Notes: a model not told the origin generated them from the sequence alone. A stretch of DNA of 9,670 nt from CAWEPK01 sp049521495 (GCA_049521495.1 JBEKOT010000091.1:1-9670), one strand, 5' to 3'. Shown: positions 1 to 6,283, counted from the stretch's first letter. Translations and numbers: made by a program.

Positions 1-1
1 A

Positions 2-64
2 ATTCTCTACGCGGCCAGTCTGATTGTCCTTAAAATCAGGAAAAGAAGGATCGAAGCGCGGTAG
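2..64 (+). CDS. C-terminal end of an unidentified probable membrane protein (partial)
   Basis: The second frame is open from the window edge to a TAG at 62-64 and reads ILYAASLIVLKIRKRRIEAR. A short hydrophobic stretch followed by a dense basic tail is typical of the cytoplasmic end of a final membrane helix. The other two forward frames stop early (TAA at 31-33, TGA at 21-23). The next gene starts 24 bases downstream on the same strand, so the two could be co-transcribed. The fragment has only 20 residues, so no family can be named, and the call rests on composition and spacing alone. Confidence 0.45.
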   Translation: MLYAASLIVLKIRKRRIEAR

Positions 65-88
65 AATCGGCAGTATATTGACTAGAGG

Positions 89-832
89 ATGAGCCCCCGG
101 AGGTCGCCGTCTTCTTACCTGATCCTCTTGCTCAAGGCTGTGTCGGGCCTTCTGCTTATAGCCGCCCTAGCTTCTATCCTGTACTTCTACCATGAGGGCG
201 AGTGGAGGGAGCTGTTCTTCCGCTTCAAGTATTTCTTCAGCTTTTCGCGACTGAGGGCTTTCATTCTCTCTTTCGGGGCCTATTCGGTGGTCGTTTTTGT
301 CCTTCTTCAGGCCTTCCAGGTGCTCTTCGCCCCGGTACCGGGCGAGATAACGGGTTTTGTCGGCGGCTACCTCTGGGGCATGGTCACGGGCACTGTCCTG
401 TCTACCATAGGCCTTACCATCGGGTCCGCGCTTGCCTTCGAGGTCACGAGGGTCTTCGGAACCCGTCTGGTGAGAAAGATCGTGAGGCGCGAGGCGATGG
501 AACGCTTCGATGATTTCGTGACGCACCGAGGTCTTCATCTCGTATTCATACTATTCTTGGTGCCGGGCTTTCCCAAAGATTCCCTTTGCTACCTCCTTGG
601 CCTCACCCGCCTGCGCCGGCTAGATTTTCTTATCATCAACGTACTCGGAAGGCTTCCGGGCACCCTCGTCCTAACCATAGAAGGCGAGGCCGTCAGGACC
701 GGCAGATACAAGGCCTTCTTCTGGATCCTTGCGCTGAGCGTACTGCTGACCGCGGTCCTCTACCTGCTCAAGCCTTGGCTGGCAAGGTTCTTTTCCCGGA
801 TGGCCGGAAAGATCTTCATGAAAGGACATTAA
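89..832 (+). CDS. TVP38/TMEM64 family (VTT domain) inner-membrane protein
   Basis: This 247-residue integral membrane protein belongs to the VTT (SNARE-associated/DedA-like) superfamily, whose characterised members act in lipid scrambling or membrane homeostasis. The substrate here is unknown. Hydrophobic segments lie at about residues 10-34, 57-81, 86-119, 149-171 and 207-228. The family core is visible: APVPGEITGFVGGYLWG (81-97), a glycine-rich re-entrant-type stretch, then a basic loop (RLVRKIVRREAMERF), and the hallmark VPGFPKDSLCYLLGLT (158-173) with its PxFPxD-type motif. The C-terminus is basic. ATG at 89 is the first start after an in-frame TAG at 83-85. GAGG abuts the ATG with no spacer, so the ribosome site is poor and translation may depend on the gene upstream. 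The length is normal for the family. It converges on the GAPDH-like gene, with 24 bases between the stop codons. Confidence 0.88.
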   Translation: MSPRRSPSSYLILLLKAVSGLLLIAALASILYFYHEGEWRELFFRFKYFFSFSRLRAFILSFGAYSVVVFVLLQAFQVLFAPVPGEITGFVGGYLWGMVTGTVLSTIGLTIGSALAFEVTRVFGTRLVRKIVRREAMERFDDFVTHRGLHLVFILFLVPGFPKDSLCYLLGLTRLRRLDFLIINVLGRLPGTLVLTIEGEAVRTGRYKAFFWILALSVLLTAVLYLLKPWLARFFSRMAGKIFMKGH

Positions 833-841
833 GGCCTTTTT
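821..841 (+). terminator. Possible weak intrinsic terminator after the VTT gene
   Basis: AAAGG (821-825) can pair with CCTTT (835-839) across a 9-base loop, and a run of five T follows at 837-841. The stem is short, overlaps the stop codon and shares bases with the T-run, so termination would be weak. It lies in the convergent gap before the GAPDH-like gene, where a terminator would be expected. Confidence 0.25.
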
Positions 842-856
842 CGTCGGGCTGGGAGG

Positions 857-1702
857 TTATCTCCGGGCGATTTGGGCGGCAACCCTCACCATCTGGCTCG
901 AATAGCCCCATTCGTTGTCATGCCGGCTCGATATCTTCGCCAGGTCGCCGTCTGTGACGCGGGTCATTTCCAGATCGACGACCGAGGCCCGGCAGTCTCC
1001 GGCAACGTCTACCGCCGTCCATTCGTCGGATGTTCCCAACACGCCCCGATACCTTTCCGTGCGCGACTCTTCCCTGAATATGGTATTTACTTCCTCCGCG
1101 CTCGTTTCTCTCTCCGTAAGGAAAACCATCTCGCTTGCAGAGGAAAGGGCGTTAGACCCGTGGACGGCAGTAGAGTGGGGCGTAGTGAGGGCAATCTTCT
1201 TTATGCCGATCCTCCTTTTCATGACCTCGATTACGGGTGCGATGCAATTCGCCGCGCAGCTCGCGCATGAGATGAGATCCGCGCCCGTCTCCGCGCTGTC
1301 GACGCCGTAAATGATCGTCTCTATGCCCCGGTCCTCTGCCTGCGTCGACAGGAGGACCTTCCTTGCTCCTGCCCGGAGGTGCTTCGACATGCCCTCCCTG
1401 TCACGAAAAGCGCCGGTACATTCGAAGACAACATCCACCCCTAGGTCCTTCCACGGTAGCCGTGAAGGGTCCTTCTCCCTGAAGAGCCTGACCCGCGAGC
1501 CGCCGATAGCTATGTCCTCGCCGCAGAGGTCCACCGCCTTCTCGTATGTGCCATGGACGGGGTCGAACTGGAGGAGGCGCGCCACCTGCCTGGCCGGGAG
1601 AAGATCGTTCAGTCCGACGAGCTCCAAACCGGCAGTGGCGCATACGATCCTGAGAACGGCCCTACCTATCTTTCCCATGCCGTTTACGGCGACCCTCGGC
1701 AC
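857..1702 (-). CDS. gap: Divergent, internally shortened glyceraldehyde-3-phosphate dehydrogenase-like protein
   Basis: The family oxidises glyceraldehyde 3-phosphate with NAD(P) through a cysteine thioester. The Rossmann start VAVNGMGKIGRAVLR (4-18), LNDLL (31-35), FDPVHG (46-51), ECTGAF (94-99) and the C-terminal HDNEWGYS (261-268) are clearly GAPDH. The catalytic Cys falls at residue 149 (SCAANC) and the partner His at 176 (LTTPH), matching textbook numbering without gaps. The length is 281 against about 330. By comparison with remembered E. coli GapA, about 50 residues are missing between His176 and the conserved EEV segment near 203. That stretch normally holds the S-loop, Thr208-Gly209 and Arg231 of the phosphate sites. 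Thr150 is Ala. The start is GTG (1700-1702), preceded by AAAGGGG at 7 bases. Glycolytic activity is doubtful; it may act on another substrate or be inactive. The frame is intact, so it is not an obvious pseudogene. Confidence 0.8.
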   Translation of the reverse strand: MPRVAVNGMGKIGRAVLRIVCATAGLELVGLNDLLPARQVARLLQFDPVHGTYEKAVDLCGEDIAIGGSRVRLFREKDPSRLPWKDLGVDVVFECTGAFRDREGMSKHLRAGARKVLLSTQAEDRGIETIIYGVDSAETGADLISCASCAANCIAPVIEVMKRRIGIKKIALTTPHSTAVHGSNALSSASEMVFLTERETSAEEVNTIFREESRTERYRGVLGTSDEWTAVDVAGDCRASVVDLEMTRVTDGDLAKISSRHDNEWGYSSQMVRVAAQIARR

Positions 1703-1780
1703 GCTCCAGCCCCTTTCACGACTTTGAAATCTACAGGATTGTTTTTAACCTAGTGCCTTGACGCCGCTTTTTCAATGATA

Positions 1781-1816
1781 GGGTTCCGGCTCCGGAATAC
1801 CCGCGAAGGGGTTCGC
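1781..1816. other. Two adjacent stem-loops between mobB and the GAPDH-like gene
   Basis: GGGTTCCGG (1781-1789) pairs with CCGGAATACCC (1792-1802) around a 2-base loop with a small bulge. It is followed at once by GCGAA-GGGG-TTCGC (1803-1816), a perfect 5-bp stem with a 4-base loop. They lie downstream of mobB on the minus strand. No T-run follows on that strand, so this is not a standard intrinsic terminator. It could be a processing or mRNA-stability structure, or a boundary before the GAPDH-like gene. No clear promoter was found in the rest of the 1703-1842 gap. Confidence 0.35.
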
Positions 1817-1842
1817 ACGCCTATTGAAGGGGGTATAAGGTT

Positions 1843-2343
1843 TTATCTAAGGAGCCTGAGTTTTTTGATAATGAATTCTGCCACCCCATCGATGTCATCC
1901 CTCGAGAGGACGGGCACGGGCGCCTCCATCGGCAGGTCCGTCACGAGGGCTAGAAGCTCCTTGTGGCCGAGCGACAGGGGCGGCGCGTCGGGCCGAAAGT
2001 TGTACACCTCGATCCTCGGCCCCTTTTCCCCCTTATAGCCTTCGGTTATAATCAGGTCTACGCCGCTTACGTGGCGGGCGACTATCTCGTCGATGTCCAG
2101 TTCCCTGTCGAGGTCCTCGACGAGGGCGATCTTTTTCGGCGATACGATCACGGTTATCCTTGCCCCGGCCTTCTTGAGCCTGTAGCTGTCTTTCCCCTCG
2201 CGGTCGATGTCGAAATCGTGCGGATGGTGCTTTATCACGCCGACCCTTATGCCTTTGGAGGCAAGTATGGGTATCAGCCGCTCTATGAGGGTGGTCTTGC
2301 CCGTTCCCGACCATCCGACGAAGGAAAGCAACGGGATTTTCAT
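1843..2343 (-). CDS. mobB: Molybdopterin-guanine dinucleotide biosynthesis adaptor protein MobB
   Basis: MobB is a small P-loop GTP-binding protein that assists MobA in converting molybdenum cofactor to its guanine dinucleotide form in the cytoplasm. The Walker A motif is GWSGTGKTT (10-18). Family signatures follow: VIKHHPHDFDIDREGKDSYR (36-55), the KKAGA turn (57-61), and LIITEGYKG with PRIEVY (97-114). At 166 residues it has the usual stand-alone MobB length. Its ATG shares bases with the moeA stop (ATGA at 2340-2343), which indicates translational coupling. No MobA is in the window. The pairing with moeA supports a role in making cofactor for a bis-MGD enzyme such as a formate dehydrogenase or another DMSO-reductase-family oxidoreductase encoded elsewhere. 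Confidence 0.93.
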   Translation of the reverse strand: MKIPLLSFVGWSGTGKTTLIERLIPILASKGIRVGVIKHHPHDFDIDREGKDSYRLKKAGARITVIVSPKKIALVEDLDRELDIDEIVARHVSGVDLIITEGYKGEKGPRIEVYNFRPDAPPLSLGHKELLALVTDLPMEAPVPVLSRDDIDGVAEFIIKKLRLLR

Positions 2344-3449
2344 GTCTCGAGCACCCGTACCAGTTCCCCGGCCCCTAGCCTCTCCGGACCCTCCTCCAGG
2401 ACGATGAATCCGTTCGGCTCGTCGGGGTATACCTCAACAATTGCCTTCCGTTCGCACCCGATGAGCACCGGTATGACCATTACGCTTCGCGCCGGCTTGT
2501 CGACCTGACCCGTCAGGGGCAGCAGATGCTCCCTGTCCCGCAGGGAACGGCCCGACATCCTTAAAAGCGCCCTCCTGACAAAGAGATCGTAGAGGGTTCG
2601 CACCGCCGTCGGCCTGCCGGGCAGGATAAAGAGGAGGACCCGCCCTTTTCCGCCGAAGGCCATTGTCTTGCCCGGTAAGATGGGGGGAGAATCGATTAGT
2701 AAGCGGAAGCCCAATCGCCTGGCCGCTTCTTTCGTGCGGTCCTTTTTCCCCCTCGCCGTGCCGCCCGTCAGGACGATAAGGCGGGCCTCGGATGACGCGG
2801 TAATGGCCCCCATGATCTCTTCTTCGTCATCGCCCGTTGTATGAAGGCCTACGACTTTGCCTCCGTCCCTCTCGACGAGGCCGGCAAGAAGGAATTTGTT
2901 GGAATCGGCCATGGCCCCATTTTTAAGCTCTTCTCCGGTCGTGACGACCGCTACGGGCGGTTTCACGAAGACCCTGATCGTCCCGTATCCGCCCTGGGCA
3001 AGAAGGCCCATTAGTGCAGGGGCCACTATTTCCCCCTTGGCCGCGAGGGGTCTGCCCTTTTCGAGCCACTCCCCCTTTTTCACGGTCTTCCGCTCATCCG
3101 TTCCGACCTTCACCGAGATAAATTCCGCCTCTTCGGACGCGTACTCCCTGGCCACGAACCTTGTCCCGGGGGGAAAGCACCCGCCCGTGGGGACAAAGAG
3201 CGCTTCTCCTTCCTTAAGGTCAGCAGGGGCAGGCCCCAGCGGCTGAAGGGATCCGACCACCGAGAAGCGCCTTCCCGGGCCTTTGACGGCGTAACCGTCT
3301 AGGGACGATACGTCTAAAGGGGGAACATCCCGGTGGGACGCGACAGGACGGGCTACGACGCGGCCCAGGCTTTCAAGAAGGGGAACCGCCTCCTCACCCA
3401 TGGGGCTGGCAAGTCGTGTGATTATGTCAAGGATCCGGGAAAGGCTCAT
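2340..3449 (-). CDS. moeA: MoeA-family molybdopterin molybdenumtransferase
   Basis: MoeA inserts molybdate (tungstate in some relatives) into adenylylated molybdopterin. This 369-residue protein is slightly shorter than the usual 400 or so. The expected order is visible: an N-terminal region with PPLDVSSLDGYAV (43-55), which holds the conserved Asp51 (Asp59 in E. coli), a beta-rich domain with FVPTGGCFPPG (85-95), the MoCF-binding domain with VAVVTTGEEL (166-175) and ADSNKF (181-186), VLTGGTARGKKD (226-237), LPGKTMAFG (258-266) and LPGRPTAV (276-283), then a C-terminal domain. Two loops depart from the common forms: GGVSVGxxD is GGTARGKKD and PGNP is PGRP. It may therefore be a specialised paralogue. 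ATG at 3447-3449 has little Shine-Dalgarno sequence. It lies 68 bases after cysS and overlaps mobB by ATGA. Confidence 0.92.
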   Translation of the reverse strand: MSLSRILDIITRLASPMGEEAVPLLESLGRVVARPVASHRDVPPLDVSSLDGYAVKGPGRRFSVVGSLQPLGPAPADLKEGEALFVPTGGCFPPGTRFVAREYASEEAEFISVKVGTDERKTVKKGEWLEKGRPLAAKGEIVAPALMGLLAQGGYGTIRVFVKPPVAVVTTGEELKNGAMADSNKFLLAGLVERDGGKVVGLHTTGDDEEEIMGAITASSEARLIVLTGGTARGKKDRTKEAARRLGFRLLIDSPPILPGKTMAFGGKGRVLLFILPGRPTAVRTLYDLFVRRALLRMSGRSLRDREHLLPLTGQVDKPARSVMVIPVLIGCERKAIVEVYPDEPNGFIVLEEGPERLGAGELVRVLET

Positions 3450-3496
3450 GTTGAAACGGCCGGGCCGCTTTTTCGGGTCAGCGGGCGCCCTTGCTC

Positions 3497-3511
3497 CGCC
3501 TTACGAAGGCG
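3497..3511. other. Small stem-loop just after the cysS stop codon
   Basis: CGCCTT (3497-3502) and AAGGCG (3506-3511) form a perfect 6-bp stem with a 3-base loop, 6 bases past the cysS stop on the minus strand. No T-run follows in the direction of transcription. Attenuation or mRNA protection between cysS and moeA is more likely than full termination. Confidence 0.35.
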
Positions 3512-3517
3512 TTCCGG

Positions 3518-4954
3518 TTATTTTTTGACCCTCCATTTTGTTCCCTCTGGGGTATCGAGCAGGATGATGCCCTTTTCCAGCAAGCTGTTTCTTATCTCGT
3601 CCGCCCGCTTGTAGTCCCTGTTCAGGCGCGCCTCCGCTCTCCGGCGTACGGCGCTCTCGATTGCCGATTCGTCGAGGCCGAGAGCGCCTAAGGCGCGGCC
3701 GGTCTCGAGGCGGCCGAACTCCCCCGCATCCTGCGTTAATAGCCCCAAAGTGTTGGCAAGGGAGAGAAGAAGGTCCCTCCCCTTCAGGATAAGGGGCAGG
3801 TTCGTCTGCCCGTCCTCGTCCATCATCCTGTTCAGCGCCGTTTGGAGGTCGAAGACGTAGGAAAGGGCGAAGGCCGTGTTGAAGTCGTCGTCCATGGCCG
3901 CGTAGAAGCTCTTCTCGAGGCCGTCGATCTCGGCGTTGCTTACCGGCGGAGCGGCTGAGGGAGTCCCTATGCCGGAGGCCCTCTCCAGCGTGGCGTACAA
4001 CCTCCGCAGCGCGCTGTCCGCGTTGTCTATGGCCTTTTCCGAATAATCGACGGGATTGCGATAGTGGGCCGATAAGAAAAAGAGCCGCAGCACGTCGGCA
4101 TGGTATCGTTTCAAAAAATCCTTGATAAGCAGTATGTTGCCGAGGGATTTCGACATCTTTTCCCGGTCCATCGTCACGAACCCATTGTGGACCCAGTAGT
4201 TGACGAACCGCCGTCCGGTGGCGCACTCGGCCTGGGCCCGTTCGTTCTCGTGGTGCGGGAAAACGAGGTCCTTCCCCCCGCCGTGCATGTCGAAAGGGTT
4301 TCCCAGGTACTTGATGCTCATTGTCGAGCACTCGATATGCCAACCCGGCCTCCCCTTTCCGAAGGGGCTGTCCCAGGCCGGCTCCCCCGGTTTCGACTCC
4401 TTCCAGAGCGCAAAATCGAGGGGGTCCTTCTTCCTTTCATCGACCTCCACGCGGGCTCCGGCCATCATCTCATCCGGGGTCCTGCCCGACAGCTCTCCGT
4501 AACTCCTGTCCTTGCTCACAGAGAAGTAGACGCTTCCGTCAACCCTGTAGGCGCAGCCTTTTCGGATCAATTCCTCGATGATGGCGATCATGTCCCCTAT
4601 ATGCTCGGTAGCCCTCGGCTCGCGGGTAGGGGGAAGCACGCCGAGCGCTGCCATGTCCTCGCGGAAGGAGGCGATGTAGGTCTCGCCTATCTCTTTCCAG
4701 TCCCGCTTCTCGGCATTGGCCCGGTTGATGATCTTGTCATCAATGTCGGTGAAGTTCCTCACATAGTTGACGTCGTACCCGGAGGCCCGGAGATAACGGG
4801 AGACGACGTCGAAGACTATGGCGCTCCTGGCATGTCCGATGTGGGAGTCGCTGTATACAGTGACCCCGCACACGTAAAGACCTACCCGTCCTTGCACGAC
4901 AGGCACGAAATCACTCTTTTCCCGGGTGAGGGAGCTGTAGATTTTTAAGGCCAC
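3518..4954 (-). CDS. cysS: Cysteinyl-tRNA synthetase
   Basis: This class I synthetase charges tRNA-Cys with cysteine. At 478 residues it is full length for the bacterial enzyme. The HIGH-type motif is SHIGH (37-41) and the KMSKS loop is at 266-270. All four zinc ligands that select cysteine are in place: Cys29, Cys209, His234 and Glu238 within FPHHENERAQAE. NFTDIDDKII (67-76) and GRPGWHIECS (201-210) are further signatures, and the C-terminal helical anticodon-binding domain is complete. The start is GTG at 4952-4954. No Shine-Dalgarno is visible upstream, and the predicted promoter places the mRNA start within a few bases of it. It heads the minus-strand series cysS-moeA-mobB and diverges from galT. 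An essential gene, expected to be expressed in all conditions. Confidence 0.97.
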   Translation of the reverse strand: MALKIYSSLTREKSDFVPVVQGRVGLYVCGVTVYSDSHIGHARSAIVFDVVSRYLRASGYDVNYVRNFTDIDDKIINRANAEKRDWKEIGETYIASFREDMAALGVLPPTREPRATEHIGDMIAIIEELIRKGCAYRVDGSVYFSVSKDRSYGELSGRTPDEMMAGARVEVDERKKDPLDFALWKESKPGEPAWDSPFGKGRPGWHIECSTMSIKYLGNPFDMHGGGKDLVFPHHENERAQAECATGRRFVNYWVHNGFVTMDREKMSKSLGNILLIKDFLKRYHADVLRLFFLSAHYRNPVDYSEKAIDNADSALRRLYATLERASGIGTPSAAPPVSNAEIDGLEKSFYAAMDDDFNTAFALSYVFDLQTALNRMMDEDGQTNLPLILKGRDLLLSLANTLGLLTQDAGEFGRLETGRALGALGLDESAIESAVRRRAEARLNRDYKRADEIRNSLLEKGIILLDTPEGTKWRVKK

Positions 4955-4963
4955 TCAATTATA

Positions 4964-4992
4964 TTGTTATCACAGTAGTATTGGCCTGTCAA
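4964..4992 (-). promoter_or_regulatory. Predicted promoter of cysS
   Basis: On the minus strand a perfect -35 TTGACA (4992-4987) is followed 17 bases later by TAACAA (4969-4964), a weak -10. Transcription would start near 4957, about 3 bases before the GTG. A consensus TATAAT (4963-4958) lies even closer to the start codon, but 23 bases from this -35. If it were the -10 element, transcription would begin inside the gene. The -35 element lies inside the palindrome arm. Confidence 0.5.
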
Positions 4993-5010
4993 AATTATCT
5001 TTTTGACAGG
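4985..5010. repeat. Perfect 26-bp palindrome between cysS and galT, probable operator
   Basis: CCTGTCAAAA (4985-4994) and its exact reverse complement TTTTGACAGG (5001-5010) flank a 6-base spacer. The outward-facing -35 hexamers of both divergent genes are inside the arms. Both predicted transcription starts lie outside the element, so it would work as DNA (an operator or activator site) and not as an RNA hairpin. A protein bound here could switch both genes at once. The regulator is not identifiable from the sequence. Confidence 0.6.
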
Positions 5011-5031
5011 ACCGGCGGAAATGCTTATGCT
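5003..5031 (+). promoter_or_regulatory. Predicted promoter of galT
   Basis: TTGACA (5003-5008), a perfect -35, is followed by a 17-base spacer and TATGCT (5026-5031), a four-of-six -10. The expected start of transcription is near 5038, only about 2 bases before the galT GTG. The arrangement mirrors the cysS promoter around the palindrome centre at 4997.5. Confidence 0.55.
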
Positions 5032-5039
5032 TACATACG

Positions 5040-6026
5040 GTGGGGGAATTCAGAAAGGACGCTCTGACAGGCAACTGGGTCGTCGTCGGAGTCAAAAAAC
5101 TTAAACGGCAGGAGACAGGCGTTTGTCCTTTCTGCCCGGGCAGCGAGCATCTGACCCCGCCGTCGATAAGAGAAATGCGGGATGGTCAGGGCAATTGGCT
5201 TGTCCGATCTTTTCCCGCGGCAAACCCTATATTCCAGATAGAAGCAAGCGAGAACAAGAGGGCCGAAGGCTTTTATGACAAGATGGGCACCCTCGGTGCC
5301 CATGAGATCATCGTGGAAGAGAGGTCGCACACGAAGACGTTCGCCACTTTTGAGGCCGCCGAGATATCCCGTGTGATCGACATGTACACGGAGCGCATCC
5401 TCGACCTGAAGAAAGATAAACGGTTCAAGTACGTTCAGATTTACAAGAACCACGGAGAAATAACGGGTTCTCTTATCTTTCACCCCCATTCTCATGTGCT
5501 CGCTACCCCTATCTTGCCCCATCAACTCTACCTTGAGCTGCTGAACTCGCAGAACCACTATCTACAAAAGGAAAGATGCCTTCTGTGCGACGTAGTGAGC
5601 CAGGAGATAAGGCAGGAAAGGCGGGTCGTGACTGCAAGCCGGCATTTTCTGGTTGTTTGTCCCTTCGCATCACGCATGGCCTTCGAAGTCTGGATTATCC
5701 CACGGCGTCACAATCCGAGCTTCGAGTCATGGATGGACGAGGACGTCAGACGCGAGTTCGTCGAGGTCTACATCGACACTATGAGACGTATTGAAAGGGT
5801 CAGGAGTTCTTACTCGATAGTGGTCCACACGTCCCCGAACATGGCCGCTTGTCAGTCCGGCGAAAGGGCCCCCCAGGTCAGCGACTATTTTCATTGGCAC
5901 GTGGAGATCCTCCCAAGGACGTATTCCCAATACAAGAGGGAAGACGAGTTTTATACAGTCCCCGAGATGCCCGAGGAAGGGGCAGCCATCTTGAAGATCG
6001 ACAAAACGGAGGGGGGAAACAGATGA
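5040..6026 (+). CDS. galT: Galactose-1-phosphate uridylyltransferase family protein (HIT superfamily)
   Basis: GalT moves UMP between UDP-glucose and galactose 1-phosphate through a uridylyl-histidine. Relatives include ADP-glucose and Ap4A phosphorylases. Length is 328 residues. The start FRKDALTGNWVVV (4-16) is typical. First metal site: Cys29/Cys32 (CPFC), His88 (GAHEIIVE) and His148. The nucleophile should be His150 in HPH (148-150). CLLC (180-183) suggests the second metal site seen in plant GalT-like proteins, and HWHVEILPR (285-293) is the C-terminal His signature. The oddity is HPHSH: residue 152 is His (CAT, 5493-5495) where the family has Gln (E. coli Gln168), which contacts the nucleotidyl phosphate. 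Nucleotide specificity may therefore differ from textbook GalT. GTG at 5040 is the only usable start after an in-frame TGA at 5004-5006 and has no Shine-Dalgarno. It is coupled to the next gene by ATGA. Confidence 0.87.
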   Translation: MGEFRKDALTGNWVVVGVKKLKRQETGVCPFCPGSEHLTPPSIREMRDGQGNWLVRSFPAANPIFQIEASENKRAEGFYDKMGTLGAHEIIVEERSHTKTFATFEAAEISRVIDMYTERILDLKKDKRFKYVQIYKNHGEITGSLIFHPHSHVLATPILPHQLYLELLNSQNHYLQKERCLLCDVVSQEIRQERRVVTASRHFLVVCPFASRMAFEVWIIPRRHNPSFESWMDEDVRREFVEVYIDTMRRIERVRSSYSIVVHTSPNMAACQSGERAPQVSDYFHWHVEILPRTYSQYKREDEFYTVPEMPEEGAAILKIDKTEGGNR

Positions 6027-6283
6027 AGTCCGCCGTGCATTGGCTCGCATTTTCGCTCTCGGTAGTACTCGGCGTAATAATGATGTTCTGCGGCGTGCTT
6101 TTCATCAGAAACATGTATGTCTGTTTCTATATGTCCGGGGGACAGTCGATTTTCTGTTCCCTTCTCCTGGGCGTGCTTCTCCTGATGACCGGCGGGGGGC
6201 TCCTCTCCTCTACGTTCGTAGGTCTGGCAAAAGGTGGGCCAGGTAAGCCTCCCCTTCAGGGCAGGAAAGGGCTGGAAAGCTAA
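6023..6283 (+). CDS. Small two-helix membrane protein of unknown function
   Basis: This protein of 86 residues belongs to no family I recognise. Its ATG (6023-6025) overlaps the galT stop (ATGA), with a strong purine-rich ribosome site GGAGGGGGG about 5 bases upstream. That decides the start over longer versions reading back into galT. Two hydrophobic segments are clear, roughly residues 6-28 and 40-64, joined by a short loop with Tyr, Phe and Gln (MYVCFYMSGGQSIFC). A polar, Gly/Pro/Lys-rich tail of about 20 residues follows and would be exposed at the membrane face. Cysteines lie in or next to the helices. Coupling to galT suggests matched production, but no function can be assigned from the sequence. 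Confidence 0.72.
   Translation: MKSAVHWLAFSLSVVLGVIMMFCGVLFIRNMYVCFYMSGGQSIFCSLLLGVLLLMTGGGLLSSTFVGLAKGGPGKPPLQGRKGLES

Noticed and set aside
3501..4343. Minus-strand frame of 280 codons overlapping cysS in another register
   Set aside because: Its composition is dominated by Arg, Gly and Pro, as expected from a high-GC gene read out of frame, and it lacks motifs.
4100..4948. Plus-strand open frame (282 codons) opposite cysS
   Set aside because: cysS is full length with every catalytic motif; the opposite frame has no recognisable domain and no independent promoter.
4958..4963. Consensus TATAAT on the minus strand just before cysS as the -10 box
   Set aside because: It lies 3 bases from the GTG and 23 bases from the TTGACA, so transcription would begin inside the gene. 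TAACAA at the correct 17-base spacing is preferred, although it is weaker.
5065..5071. TGACAGG inside galT as a third operator half-site
   Set aside because: Seven bases in a coding region and no matching second arm nearby; chance is sufficient.
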